A stretch of 23,294 nt of DNA from a virus. Below are positions 14,479-22,572 of the stretch, piece by piece; position 1 is the stretch's first letter; every line of letters starts with the position of its first letter. The stretch spans positions 1 to 23,294 of the IMG/VR virus record IMGVR_UViG_3300017917_003907. One strand, given 5' to 3'. The position numbers were made by a program, and so were the translations under genes. Below the pieces are notes generated by a model. It was not told where the DNA came from. It saw nothing but the letters and a program-made list of their open reading frames with translations, and ran no database searches.

Positions 14479-17400
14479 ATGGCACTTGAAACTAATTTTA
14501 ATGTAAATCCATACTATGACGATTATGATGAGGATAAAAAGTTCCTCAGAATGTTGTTTAAGCCTGGCTATGCCGTGCAGGCCAGAGAGTTAACTCAACT
14601 TCAAACAATTCTTCAAAAACAATCTGAAAGATTTGGTAACCATGTATTTAAAAATGGTTCTGTTGTTACTGGTGGTCAAACATTTTTACAAAATGCAACT
14701 TACATCAATTTAAGTTCAACATACGCTTCTACCGAAATTGTTGCTAACAATTTTCTTGGTCAAACAATTTTATCAAACGATGAATCAAAGCGTGCCGAAG
14801 TAATTAAAGTTTATGATGCCGTTGAAGGTGGTGATCCAATCACTTTAATGGTAAAACAAGTTTATGGTGACGCATTTACTTCTTCTGAAACCATTAAAAC
14901 AAATGAAACTTCTCCTGTTTATGCCAATACAACTGGTGTTGGAACAGGTCAAACATATTCTGTAACAGAAGGTGTTTTTTTCTATGATGGTTTCTTTATT
15001 CAAAATGATGCTCAAACAATTGCAACATCAAAGTATAATAACAATACCGCAAATGCAAGAATTGGTTTTGAAATTACCGAATCTATTGTTACACCATCAT
15101 CGGACACTTCTTTATTAGATCCTGCACAAGACGCTTCAAATTATCAAGCGCCAGGTTCTGACCGCTTTAAAATTGATTTGGTTTTAGCTTCAAGGTCTCT
15201 TTCTTCTACTGATGACACACAGTTTATTGAATTGTCTCGTGTTGAAGAAGGTTTACTCACAAGAAATTATATTCTTCCTATCTACTCAGTTCTTGAAGAT
15301 ACTCTTGCTCGTAGAACATATGATGAATCGGGTAACTATACAATAAGACAATTTAATTTGTCATTAGATACAAACACATCCAATAGTGCAAACATGGATG
15401 TTGTTTTGTCACCAGGTAAAGCATACATTTATGGTTATGAATATGAAACTATTTCTCCATCAGTAGTTACAATTGAAAAACCAAGAGAAACAGATAATGT
15501 TCAAAACAAATTTGTTACCGCAGACTATGGCAATTTTGTTTATACAAACAACCATTATGGTAACTGGCCAATCAATAGTTTAACAACGGTTGATTTACAT
15601 TGTGTTCCAAACGCATCAATTAATACAACAACTACTGGTGCAATTACAAATACAAAAATTGGTACTGCAAGAGTTAAATCTGTTGCATATGATTCGGCAT
15701 CTAACTCATCAAACTCTCAAACATACACCTACAAAACATTTTTATTTGATGTGGATGTAAGTAGGTCAATTACTGGTACCGCAAATGCAGCAACAGTAAA
15801 TACTGTTCAACTTGCAAATACTTTAACCGGTAATGTCTTTTCTACAATAACAGATGCATACAAAGGTGCAAAATTAAGAATTACATCTGGCCTTGGTTCA
15901 GGAGAAGCACCAAAAATTATTAGTGGATTTAATGGTTCTACTCAAACTGCAACTTTAGCAGAAAGCTTTATTACCACACCAAATAATTCTTCTGTGTTCT
16001 CAATTGATTTTGAGTTTAATGATGCGGAAAGTATTGCAACATTCAATAGCACAACAAAAATAAATTCTGCGGACATTGATTCTCGTTCTAAAGATGCGGC
16101 ATCAACATATAATGATACCTTTTTAGCAGATTCAAGTTTAGAACCTACTATCTTTAAACTTGGCCAAGATTACATAACACAAAATACTATTGCTGATTTT
16201 GTATATTCATTTAGACGACTTTACGAATCACAATCTTTTGGTGCAACAGATTCACCTGCACTTACAACATATTCAAATGAAAATTTGGCTTCTGGTTCAG
16301 GTTCTGCTGTTGCTACAAATTATCAAGTAATTGTAACAAATGCAGGTACTTCACCTTATCCAGTTGGAACTACCGTTCCTTCAGGTAGTATTAGTGTCAA
16401 CACAACAACTAAAAAGTTGACAATTACCAATGCAAATAGTATGGTTGCAAATATTATTGCAACACTAACATACTCTTTACCTTCAGGCAGTCCAGCAAAA
16501 TCAAAAACATATGTGACTGCATCATCCACAATTCAAAATACTGGTGGTGAAGTTGTTAACACAAGTGGTGCAATTGTATATGCAACATCTGGACAAACAA
16601 CAATTCAAGCAAATAACATCATTAAAACACCAGATACCGCACAATCTTTGTATGTTTCTGATGTTGTAGATTTAATTCAAGTTTTAGACTACAATGGTGC
16701 CGCAGTTTCAAATACTGGCGGTAGTGATGTTACTTACAAATATACATTAGACAATGGTCAAAGAGATTCATACTATGACCATGCATCAATTAAATTAAAA
16801 CCTGGTTTTACACCACCTGTTGGACCATTAGTTGTTCGTTACAATCTATACACATCTTCTGGTTCAGGTTTCTTTACAGTAGATTCATATCCAAATTACG
16901 CAACAATTCCAATCTATACTTCTCCAGTTACAAGTACCGAATATACATTGCGTGATTGTTTAGACTTTAGACCTGTTCGTAAAAATGCAACAAACGCATT
17001 AGATTCAGGTACTGTAACAAAAACATTTGATGTTGATTCTGGAACTTTAGGGCCTAAGATTCCTGAAAATGGTTCAGATATCATTTTAGATTATTCATAT
17101 TATTTGCCTCGTATCGATAAAGTTGTTTTAAATAAAAATAAAACTTTTGAGGTTGTAAAAGGAAAATCTTCTTTAGACCCATCACCTCCAAAAGACAAAG
17201 ACGATTCGATGAATTTATACATTCTTCGAAATCCGGCTTATGTTGCCAATACAGGTGACATTCAAGTTGAGTATGTAAACAATCGCCGTTACACAATGCG
17301 TGATATTGGTACAATTGAAAAGCGTGTTGAAAACTTAGAATACTACACATCATTGTCTTTATTAGAACAAGATGCGGTAAACAAACAAGACTTGACAATT

Positions 17401-20400
17401 CTTGATAGCACAAATTTACCAAGATTTAAAAATGGTATTATTGTAGATTCATTTAAAGGACATTCAGTTGCTGATGTAACTTCTGCTGAATATCGTGCAT
17501 CTATTGATCCAAAATATAAAGAACTTCGCCCATCATTTAATGTATCATCTTATACACTTAATTTTGATGCAGCCAATTCAAGCAATTACTTGCAAACAGG
17601 TGCTTTTGTAACAGTAACATCTTCAAATACTGCATTTATAAATCAACCTTTTGCTTCAAAATCAATGAATATTAATCCATTCAATGTGGTTAATTATCTT
17701 GGAAAAATTCAATTAAATCCACCTTCTGACATATGGGTTGACACAAGCAAAAAACCAGATGTTCTTGTAAACATTGGTGGTGATAAAGATGCGTGGGATT
17801 TAATTTTACAAGCAACAAATGCTTCACCTTTTGCTTACGAATGGGGTTCTTGGGAAACTGTTTGGTCAGGAACAACTCAAACCAATCAGTTTATTGGCAA
17901 TGGTAGAATTCTTGATAGGAATTTTAATAGAACAACTACAACTACAACAACTGCACAAACTCGTTCAGGTATTTTAAGTCAAGTTGCACCACAAACAATT
18001 ACACAATCAATTGGTGACCGTGTTGTGGATGTATCTGTTATACCTTACATGCGACAAAAAGCAATTGCATTTACCGCATCTGATTTTAAACCTGATACAA
18101 CACTATACCCATTTTTTGACGGAACAGGTGTTGAAAAATATGTTGCACGAGCAAACAAATTTGTCCTTGCAAGTAACAATTTAACATATAATACAAAAAT
18201 ATCTGAAGCCGAAACTTTAAGTATTGTCAATGGTGCTGCTCGCACAAATGCAACTTGCATAGGTGTTAAAACATCTAACAATTCTGTTTTTGTTCTTAAT
18301 TTTGCATTAACATCAAATACTGAAAAACTAGGTACTGGTTTAACTCTTGTTGGTTCTAAAACTGGAACTAGCGTAACAATTACATCATTTGACCATTATT
18401 CAGGTAGAGTAAATGCAGCCACTTCTTCATCTATCACACTAGCACCTGAAGTTTCTGGTGCCAGCAATGAAACATTCTATGGAAATACTTCCAATAGTAA
18501 TATCATTTCAATTGTAAGTGGAAAAGGTGCTGGACAACAAGCAACGATTTCATCTTATAATGCAGCGACAAGAATCGTTACGATTTCAGGTTCTTGGGCA
18601 ACAACACCAGATACAACATCATTCTACTCAATTGGTCGTTTAACAACTACTCGTGGTGGCGATGTTGCAGGTGTCTTTAATGTCCCTGCTGGAACATTCC
18701 GTGTTGGTGAAAAACTCTTTAGATTGATTGACAGTTCTACTGGAGATATTCCATCTTCAACAACAAATGGTGATGCATCATTCTTTGCTCAAGGCTTACT
18801 GCAAACAACTGAAAATACAATAGTATCAACAATTCAACCAACAATTCAAAGAACATCGGTAAATGACAGTCGTGTAACAACTACTACAAGCACCGTTGAT
18901 GTTCCTGTTTCTGGTTGGTGGGATCCTCTTGCACAAACATTCTTAATTTCACCTGCACAATACCCACAAGGTTTGTTTGTCGAAAAACTTCGTGTGTGCT
19001 TCAAATCAAAAGACGATACTGTTCCAGTAACTTTACAGTTACGACCAACAGTCAATGGATACCCTTCTTCAACAGTTGTTTACCCATACGGTTCTGTAAC
19101 TTTAACGCCAGACAAAGTTAAAGTAAGTGATTCTCCAGATTTAGATAACGAATCCAAATACACAGACTTTGTATTTGACAGTCCAGTTTATATGTTGCCC
19201 GGTGAACACGCTTTTGTATTGTTGTCTAATTGTAACAAATATGAGGCATATGTTGCAGAAGTTGGAAAATTAGATTTAGTATCTGGTTCTCAGATATCAG
19301 AACAACCATATGGTGGTTCGTTCTTCCAATCTCAAAACGGTTCTACTTGGACTGCTGACCAAAACCTTGATATAATGTTTAGAATCTTCAAAAAGGTTCA
19401 CAGTAGTAGCACAGCAGTTGCACAATTCTTAATTGATGCTCCAAGTTCTAATGCGGCATATGATGTTGTTCACGCCATGACTTCTGAAGTTACAATGGCA
19501 AATACAAGCATCAGTTATTCATTTGCATCCGAAAAACATACAAGTGGTGGAATGACAAGCTTTAAGAATATTAATTCTAAAGAAGATTATACAATGGATG
19601 ATGGCGATGGTCGCCGAGTTCTCAATAGTTCTAAAGGCAACACCACATTCATTTTAAAAGCAACAATGTCAACTCGAAATCCAGATGTATCTCCAATCAT
19701 TGATACAACTCGTTTTGGTGCCATTTTTGTTGAAAATTCAATTAATGATTTACCATTATCAAATGGTGACTTTGTAATCACTACATTAGGAACTGGTTAC
19801 ACAGGAAATACAGGAGTAACAATTTCTGGTGGTGGAGGTTCAGGTGCAAATGCATACGCCGTTGCAAATACTACAACAGGAAATATTACTGCGATTATTG
19901 TTGATGTACCAGGTTCTGGTTACACATCAACACCAACGATTACAATTGCCGCACCACCTGTAGCAGGCGGAAATACAACTGCTGTTGCCGTTTATAATGG
20001 TGAAGATAAAAAATCAGAAGGTAATGCTAAAGTTCGTTACATTACTCGCCGTGTAACTCTTGCGGATGGTTTTGATTCTGGCGATTTGCGTGTTTACTTA
20101 ACCGCATATAAACCATCAGGTTCCAACATTTATGTTTACTATAAGATTCTTTCTGGTTCTGATTCAGATATTTTTGACAACAAATCTTATCAGTTAATGA
20201 CACAACTTGGAAATCCAAATTTTGCATCAACAAGTAAAACTGATTATAGAGAACTTGCTTTTGCACCAGGTATAAACAACTTTGCAAATAACTCTGTTTC
20301 TTATACATCGGGCTCATCTGCATTTAATTCATTTAAGACTTTTGCAATTAAAGTAGTTATGTCTGGAAATGATCCAACTGATGTTCCTAAAGTTCGTGAT

Positions 20401-20433
20401 TTAAGAGCAATCGCATTACCAACAGGAGCATAA
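14479..20433 (+). CDS. giant DUF4815-type virion protein, likely peripheral baseplate/fibre component
   Basis: Encodes 1984 residues. The N-terminus (7-67) has NPYYDDYDEDKKFLRMLFKP, then GYAVQARELTQLQTILQKQ and FGNHVFKNGSVV. I recognise this as the DUF4815 family of T4-like environmental phages. A conserved wall-like domain near 1477-1640 reads GWWDPLAQTFLISP, FVEKLRVCFKSKDDTVPVTL, PTVNGYPSS and SQNGSTWTADQNLDIMF. Two copies of one beta module occur at 15859-16017 and 18466-18642, and a glycine-centred pair lies at residues 1764-1844 (GTGYTGN..., GSGYTSTPTITIA). No enzyme motif is visible. It follows gp8, where T4 has gp9/gp10, so an outer baseplate role that links fibres is a reasonable inference. 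AAGGA at 14464-14468 lies 10 bases upstream; an out-of-frame ATG at 14472 competes (see findings). Confidence 0.75.
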   Translation: MALETNFNVNPYYDDYDEDKKFLRMLFKPGYAVQARELTQLQTILQKQSERFGNHVFKNGSVVTGGQTFLQNATYINLSSTYASTEIVANNFLGQTILSNDESKRAEVIKVYDAVEGGDPITLMVKQVYGDAFTSSETIKTNETSPVYANTTGVGTGQTYSVTEGVFFYDGFFIQNDAQTIATSKYNNNTANARIGFEITESIVTPSSDTSLLDPAQDASNYQAPGSDRFKIDLVLASRSLSSTDDTQFIELSRVEEGLLTRNYILPIYSVLEDTLARRTYDESGNYTIRQFNLSLDTNTSNSANMDVVLSPGKAYIYGYEYETISPSVVTIEKPRETDNVQNKFVTADYGNFVYTNNHYGNWPINSLTTVDLHCVPNASINTTTTGAITNTKIGTARVKSVAYDSASNSSNSQTYTYKTFLFDVDVSRSITGTANAATVNTVQLANTLTGNVFSTITDAYKGAKLRITSGLGSGEAPKIISGFNGSTQTATLAESFITTPNNSSVFSIDFEFNDAESIATFNSTTKINSADIDSRSKDAASTYNDTFLADSSLEPTIFKLGQDYITQNTIADFVYSFRRLYESQSFGATDSPALTTYSNENLASGSGSAVATNYQVIVTNAGTSPYPVGTTVPSGSISVNTTTKKLTITNANSMVANIIATLTYSLPSGSPAKSKTYVTASSTIQNTGGEVVNTSGAIVYATSGQTTIQANNIIKTPDTAQSLYVSDVVDLIQVLDYNGAAVSNTGGSDVTYKYTLDNGQRDSYYDHASIKLKPGFTPPVGPLVVRYNLYTSSGSGFFTVDSYPNYATIPIYTSPVTSTEYTLRDCLDFRPVRKNATNALDSGTVTKTFDVDSGTLGPKIPENGSDIILDYSYYLPRIDKVVLNKNKTFEVVKGKSSLDPSPPKDKDDSMNLYILRNPAYVANTGDIQVEYVNNRRYTMRDIGTIEKRVENLEYYTSLSLLEQDAVNKQDLTILDSTNLPRFKNGIIVDSFKGHSVADVTSAEYRASIDPKYKELRPSFNVSSYTLNFDAANSSNYLQTGAFVTVTSSNTAFINQPFASKSMNINPFNVVNYLGKIQLNPPSDIWVDTSKKPDVLVNIGGDKDAWDLILQATNASPFAYEWGSWETVWSGTTQTNQFIGNGRILDRNFNRTTTTTTTAQTRSGILSQVAPQTITQSIGDRVVDVSVIPYMRQKAIAFTASDFKPDTTLYPFFDGTGVEKYVARANKFVLASNNLTYNTKISEAETLSIVNGAARTNATCIGVKTSNNSVFVLNFALTSNTEKLGTGLTLVGSKTGTSVTITSFDHYSGRVNAATSSSITLAPEVSGASNETFYGNTSNSNIISIVSGKGAGQQATISSYNAATRIVTISGSWATTPDTTSFYSIGRLTTTRGGDVAGVFNVPAGTFRVGEKLFRLIDSSTGDIPSSTTNGDASFFAQGLLQTTENTIVSTIQPTIQRTSVNDSRVTTTTSTVDVPVSGWWDPLAQTFLISPAQYPQGLFVEKLRVCFKSKDDTVPVTLQLRPTVNGYPSSTVVYPYGSVTLTPDKVKVSDSPDLDNESKYTDFVFDSPVYMLPGEHAFVLLSNCNKYEAYVAEVGKLDLVSGSQISEQPYGGSFFQSQNGSTWTADQNLDIMFRIFKKVHSSSTAVAQFLIDAPSSNAAYDVVHAMTSEVTMANTSISYSFASEKHTSGGMTSFKNINSKEDYTMDDGDGRRVLNSSKGNTTFILKATMSTRNPDVSPIIDTTRFGAIFVENSINDLPLSNGDFVITTLGTGYTGNTGVTISGGGGSGANAYAVANTTTGNITAIIVDVPGSGYTSTPTITIAAPPVAGGNTTAVAVYNGEDKKSEGNAKVRYITRRVTLADGFDSGDLRVYLTAYKPSGSNIYVYYKILSGSDSDIFDNKSYQLMTQLGNPNFASTSKTDYRELAFAPGINNFANNSVSYTSGSSAFNSFKTFAIKVVMSGNDPTDVPKVRDLRAIALPTGA
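19768..20010 (+). repeat. glycine-centred beta module pair in the DUF4815 protein
   Basis: Residues 1764-1844: ITTLGTGYTGNTGVTISGGG and IVDVPGSGYTSTPTITIA. Spacing and motif order are the same as in gp6, one unit every roughly 35 residues. Confidence 0.72.
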
Positions 20434-20434
20434 T

Positions 20435-20665
20435 ATGAGTGGTCGAGTTCAAATTGAAAATTCGAGACTTGTTAGAGATTTACATTCTAAAGCACTTCTA
20501 AATACTGATAAAGTTGGTTTAGATGATTATTTGATGAAAAGAGAATTAGCAAAGCGTCAACAGGTAGAACAACAAGACACTAAAGAACGATTGGTAAAGT
20601 TAGAAAACGATATGACAGAAATAAAAAATCTGTTGCTTGAAATTGCACAGATGAGGAAAGTATAA
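20435..20665 (+). CDS. small coiled-coil virion-associated protein, unknown
   Basis: Encodes 76 residues. The N-terminal half reads MSGRVQIENSRLVRDLHSKA then LLNTDKVGLDDYLMKRE; similar small proteins with 'VQIENSRLVRD...LNTD' starts accompany the large structural gene in T4-like environmental phages. Residues about 37-75 form a charged amphipathic helix with heptad-like leucines (RLVKLENDMTEIKNLLLEIA), predicting a coiled coil. The ATG is one base after the giant gene's stop, and its own stop overlaps the next ATG (TAATG), so translation is coupled. A bridging or assembly role with the flanking fibre proteins is inferred; I cannot name a T4 equivalent. Confidence 0.8.
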   Translation: MSGRVQIENSRLVRDLHSKALLNTDKVGLDDYLMKRELAKRQQVEQQDTKERLVKLENDMTEIKNLLLEIAQMRKV

Positions 20666-21462
20666 TGGCGGCAAATTTAATTAATCAGTTATCTACCGCT
20701 AATACCTTTCAACATTGGCTTAATGCAACTGAATCATTAATTTCCACGGCTAATCTTTTAACTGATGGAAATGGCCAATCTTTTTACGCAAATACACGAC
20801 TTATAATTGGTGGTTCTGCAGCCAATGTTTCACTTAATGTTGAAACTGGTGCAACGATTAATGTCATTGCTGGTAATATTGCAAACATTACCAATGTTAC
20901 TACAAGAAATTTAGTTGTTACTTCAAATGTCGAAACACTTAATGTTACTACCGATGTTTTCGTTGGTGAAGATTTAACGGTTTATCGTGAAACATATTTA
21001 AAAGGTAATACCACAATTTCAGGTGACCTTACTGTATCTGGTAATGTCATACTTGATGCAATTGGGTTTGATGACCTAAAAGTAAATGGATCCGCAACAG
21101 TTGCCAACACATTACAGGTAACTGGAACAACGACATTATCCAATGTAACGATTACAGGTAATATTGCAACACTCAATGTCACTTCGGCCGCAAACATTGG
21201 TGGTTCTGTTTACATTGCAGGTGATTTGACAATTGGTGGAAACACAATTATTGATTCTGTTGGTTTTAATGATTTAACTGTATCTGGAAATGCATCAATC
21301 ATTGGAACATCAAACACAACGGGAACTGCAACTTTCAGAGATGCAGAATCGACAGGAATATTAACAGCCAATAACCTAAGTGGCACAGCAAACACAAGAA
21401 TATTTACGGCAATTGATGAACGAGACGGCTCGGCCCTTGCTTATTCAATTGCACTAGGATAA
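20665..21462 (+). CDS. beta-repeat fibre-like virion protein
   Basis: Encodes 265 residues. The N-terminus has STANTFQHWLNATESLISTA and a NTRLIIGG turn. From about residue 45 the chain is built of short strands and turns such as GDLTVSGNVIL, VTGTTTLSNVTITGN and NVTTDVFVGEDLTV, typical of beta-helical or beta-prism phage fibres. A 66-residue duplication is visible: GDLTVSGNVILDAIGFDDL (from 21022) and GDLTIGGNTIIDSVGFNDL (from 21220). The C-terminus reads RIFTAIDERDGSALAYSIAL. There is no catalytic motif or signal peptide. It ends unit 3 and is followed by tandem late-promoter motifs whose first copy overlaps its stop codon. A short tail fibre or fibre-attachment protein is inferred. Confidence 0.75.
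   Translation: MAANLINQLSTANTFQHWLNATESLISTANLLTDGNGQSFYANTRLIIGGSAANVSLNVETGATINVIAGNIANITNVTTRNLVVTSNVETLNVTTDVFVGEDLTVYRETYLKGNTTISGDLTVSGNVILDAIGFDDLKVNGSATVANTLQVTGTTTLSNVTITGNIATLNVTSAANIGGSVYIAGDLTIGGNTIIDSVGFNDLTVSGNASIIGTSNTTGTATFRDAESTGILTANNLSGTANTRIFTAIDERDGSALAYSIALG
21022..21336 (+). repeat. 66-residue coding duplication in the beta-repeat fibre gene
   Basis: Two units spaced 198 bases apart share GDLT(V/I)xGNx(I)(L/I)D(A/S)(I/V)GF(D/N)DL(K/T)V(N/S)Gx(A). The copies differ at many codons, so the duplication is old. The pattern suggests stacked rungs of one fibre segment. Confidence 0.7.
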
Positions 21463-21473
21463 ATACATAAATA
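21458..21473 (+). promoter_or_regulatory. tandem T4-type late promoter motifs GATAAATA-CATAAATA, unit 4
   Basis: Two NATAAATA motifs stand end to end (21458-21465 and 21466-21473), overlapping the stop of the upstream gene and lying in the only gap of this region longer than 30 bases. The second ends 21 bases before the ATG at 21495, and AGAGGA at 21483-21488 gives a normal ribosome site, so a usual late promoter with a short leader is well supported. The doubling may raise or stagger initiation. Confidence 0.72.
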
Positions 21474-21494
21474 GTTGAATACAGAGGATGATTC

Positions 21495-21821
21495 ATGCCA
21501 AATACTTTTAAAAACTATGTTTTACAGAACGCAGGCACAACGGCGCAAAATGTGTATGCCGTAGGTTCTGGAACACAATCTACCATTATTGGTATGACGG
21601 TTGCCAATACTACCGATTCACCAATTACTGCAAATGTCACTTTGACGCATAGTGGCACAACACTTTTCATGGTCAAACAAGCAACGATTGCGCCTGGTGG
21701 TGCATTAGTTCCAATTGGCGGCGACCAAAAATTAGTTATGGAAGCAACAGACTATTTGCGTGTTCAGACCAGTTCGGCAAGTTCTGCTGATGTAATTTTG
21801 TCAGTATTGGAGATTACATAA
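21495..21821 (+). CDS. small beta-sandwich virion protein (paralogue of the gene at 22243)
   Basis: Encodes 108 residues, mostly alternating strands: NYVLQNAGTTAQNVYAVGSG, TIIGMTVANTT, ANVTLTHSGTTLFMV, IAPGGALVPIGG, DYLRVQTSSASSADVILSVL. It shares layout with the 109-residue protein at 22243 (NVYxV...TQ...I...TVxN...; PGGA/PAAD; ASD/ATDxxRxxTxSA; final EI). Known: such roughly 110-residue beta proteins are frequent beside fibre genes in environmental T4-like phages, but their function is not established as far as I know. It is the first gene after the tandem late promoters, with ribosome site AGAGGA. A decoration or fibre-capping role is inferred from context. Confidence 0.75.
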   Translation: MPNTFKNYVLQNAGTTAQNVYAVGSGTQSTIIGMTVANTTDSPITANVTLTHSGTTLFMVKQATIAPGGALVPIGGDQKLVMEATDYLRVQTSSASSADVILSVLEIT

Positions 21822-21822
21822 C

Positions 21823-22239
21823 ATGTCATATCTAGGTAATACACCTGAAGTCTATCAGTATGACGCTGCCACAGAAAAATTTAGTGGCGATGGTTCAAAA
21901 ACACTTTTCACCCTTACTCGCCGAGTATTGGAGGTAGATGATGTAATTGCGGTTATCGAAAATGTTATACAAGAACCAACTGCTGCATACACTTTAGCCG
22001 CTAATACAACTTCTGGTACCGCAGATATTACATTTACTTCAGCACCACCTTCAGGCACAAATAATATTCAAGTAAGATATACTGCAATTAACTACAATGC
22101 ATATAATGTTGTTACTGCACAACAAATACAAGCGAATTCAGTAACCGAAAGCAAAATTGCTGACGGTGCAATTACCCAATCAAAATTAAATTCAAATGTT
22201 GATTTGGGTCTTAACCCTTTTCTATTATCAGGAATGTAA
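21823..22239 (+). CDS. short tail-fibre-like protein (N-terminal domain plus stalk start)
   Basis: Encodes 138 residues. Residues 1-92 read SYLGNTPEVYQYDAATEKFS, GDGSKTLFTLTRRV, DDVIAVIENVIQEP and ITFTSAPPSGTNNIQVRYTA, the pattern of the small beta domain at the head of many phage fibres. Residues 101-124 (QQIQANSVTESKIADGAITQ) match the stalk repeat 'xxIxxxSVTxSKIADGAIT' that usually precedes a long fibre shaft. Here the chain stops soon after (LNPFLLSGM), so it lacks a shaft and receptor-binding tip. It may be an adaptor, or the front part of a fibre whose tip is encoded separately. The start is one base after the previous stop. Confidence 0.75.
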   Translation: MSYLGNTPEVYQYDAATEKFSGDGSKTLFTLTRRVLEVDDVIAVIENVIQEPTAAYTLAANTTSGTADITFTSAPPSGTNNIQVRYTAINYNAYNVVTAQQIQANSVTESKIADGAITQSKLNSNVDLGLNPFLLSGM

Positions 22240-22242
22240 ACA

Positions 22243-22572
22243 ATGGCAACTACTTACAAAGTATTAGGTCAATTAAATCCTGCAGCAAATACACTTAGTA
22301 ATGTGTATACCGTTCCTGCAGCAACTCAAGCAGTTATATCAACAATTACCGTATGTAATCAAACTGCGACAAATGCATCTTATTCAATTGCAGTAGCAAA
22401 TAATGGTGCTGCTGACAATGCATCACATTATATAATTCGTGGTGGTGTTGTACCTGCCGCAGATTCAATTGGTATTTCATTAGGTCTTACACTTGATGCT
22501 TCAGACCAAGTTCGTTGCAATACTAATAGTGCAAACATTTCATTTAATATTTTTGGTTCAGAGATTGCGTAA
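22243..22572 (+). CDS. small beta-sandwich virion protein (paralogue of the gene at 21495)
   Basis: Encodes 109 residues: MATTYKVLGQLNPAANTLSN, VYTVPAATQAVISTITVCNQ, SYSIAVANNGAADNASHYII, GVVPAADSIGISLGLTLDAS, with the end SFNIFGSEIA. The YTVPAxTQxVxSTxxVCN start and the SLGLTLDASDxV...SFxxFGSEI end recur in small structural proteins of T4-like cyanophages and other aquatic phages. It appears to be a single Ig-like or jelly-roll-like sandwich without signal peptide or enzyme motif. Its stop overlaps the ATG of the glycine-rich gene (TAATG), coupling it to the adhesin-like product. A base or adaptor for the distal fibre is a plausible but unproven role. Confidence 0.78.
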   Translation: MATTYKVLGQLNPAANTLSNVYTVPAATQAVISTITVCNQTATNASYSIAVANNGAADNASHYIIRGGVVPAADSIGISLGLTLDASDQVRCNTNSANISFNIFGSEIA

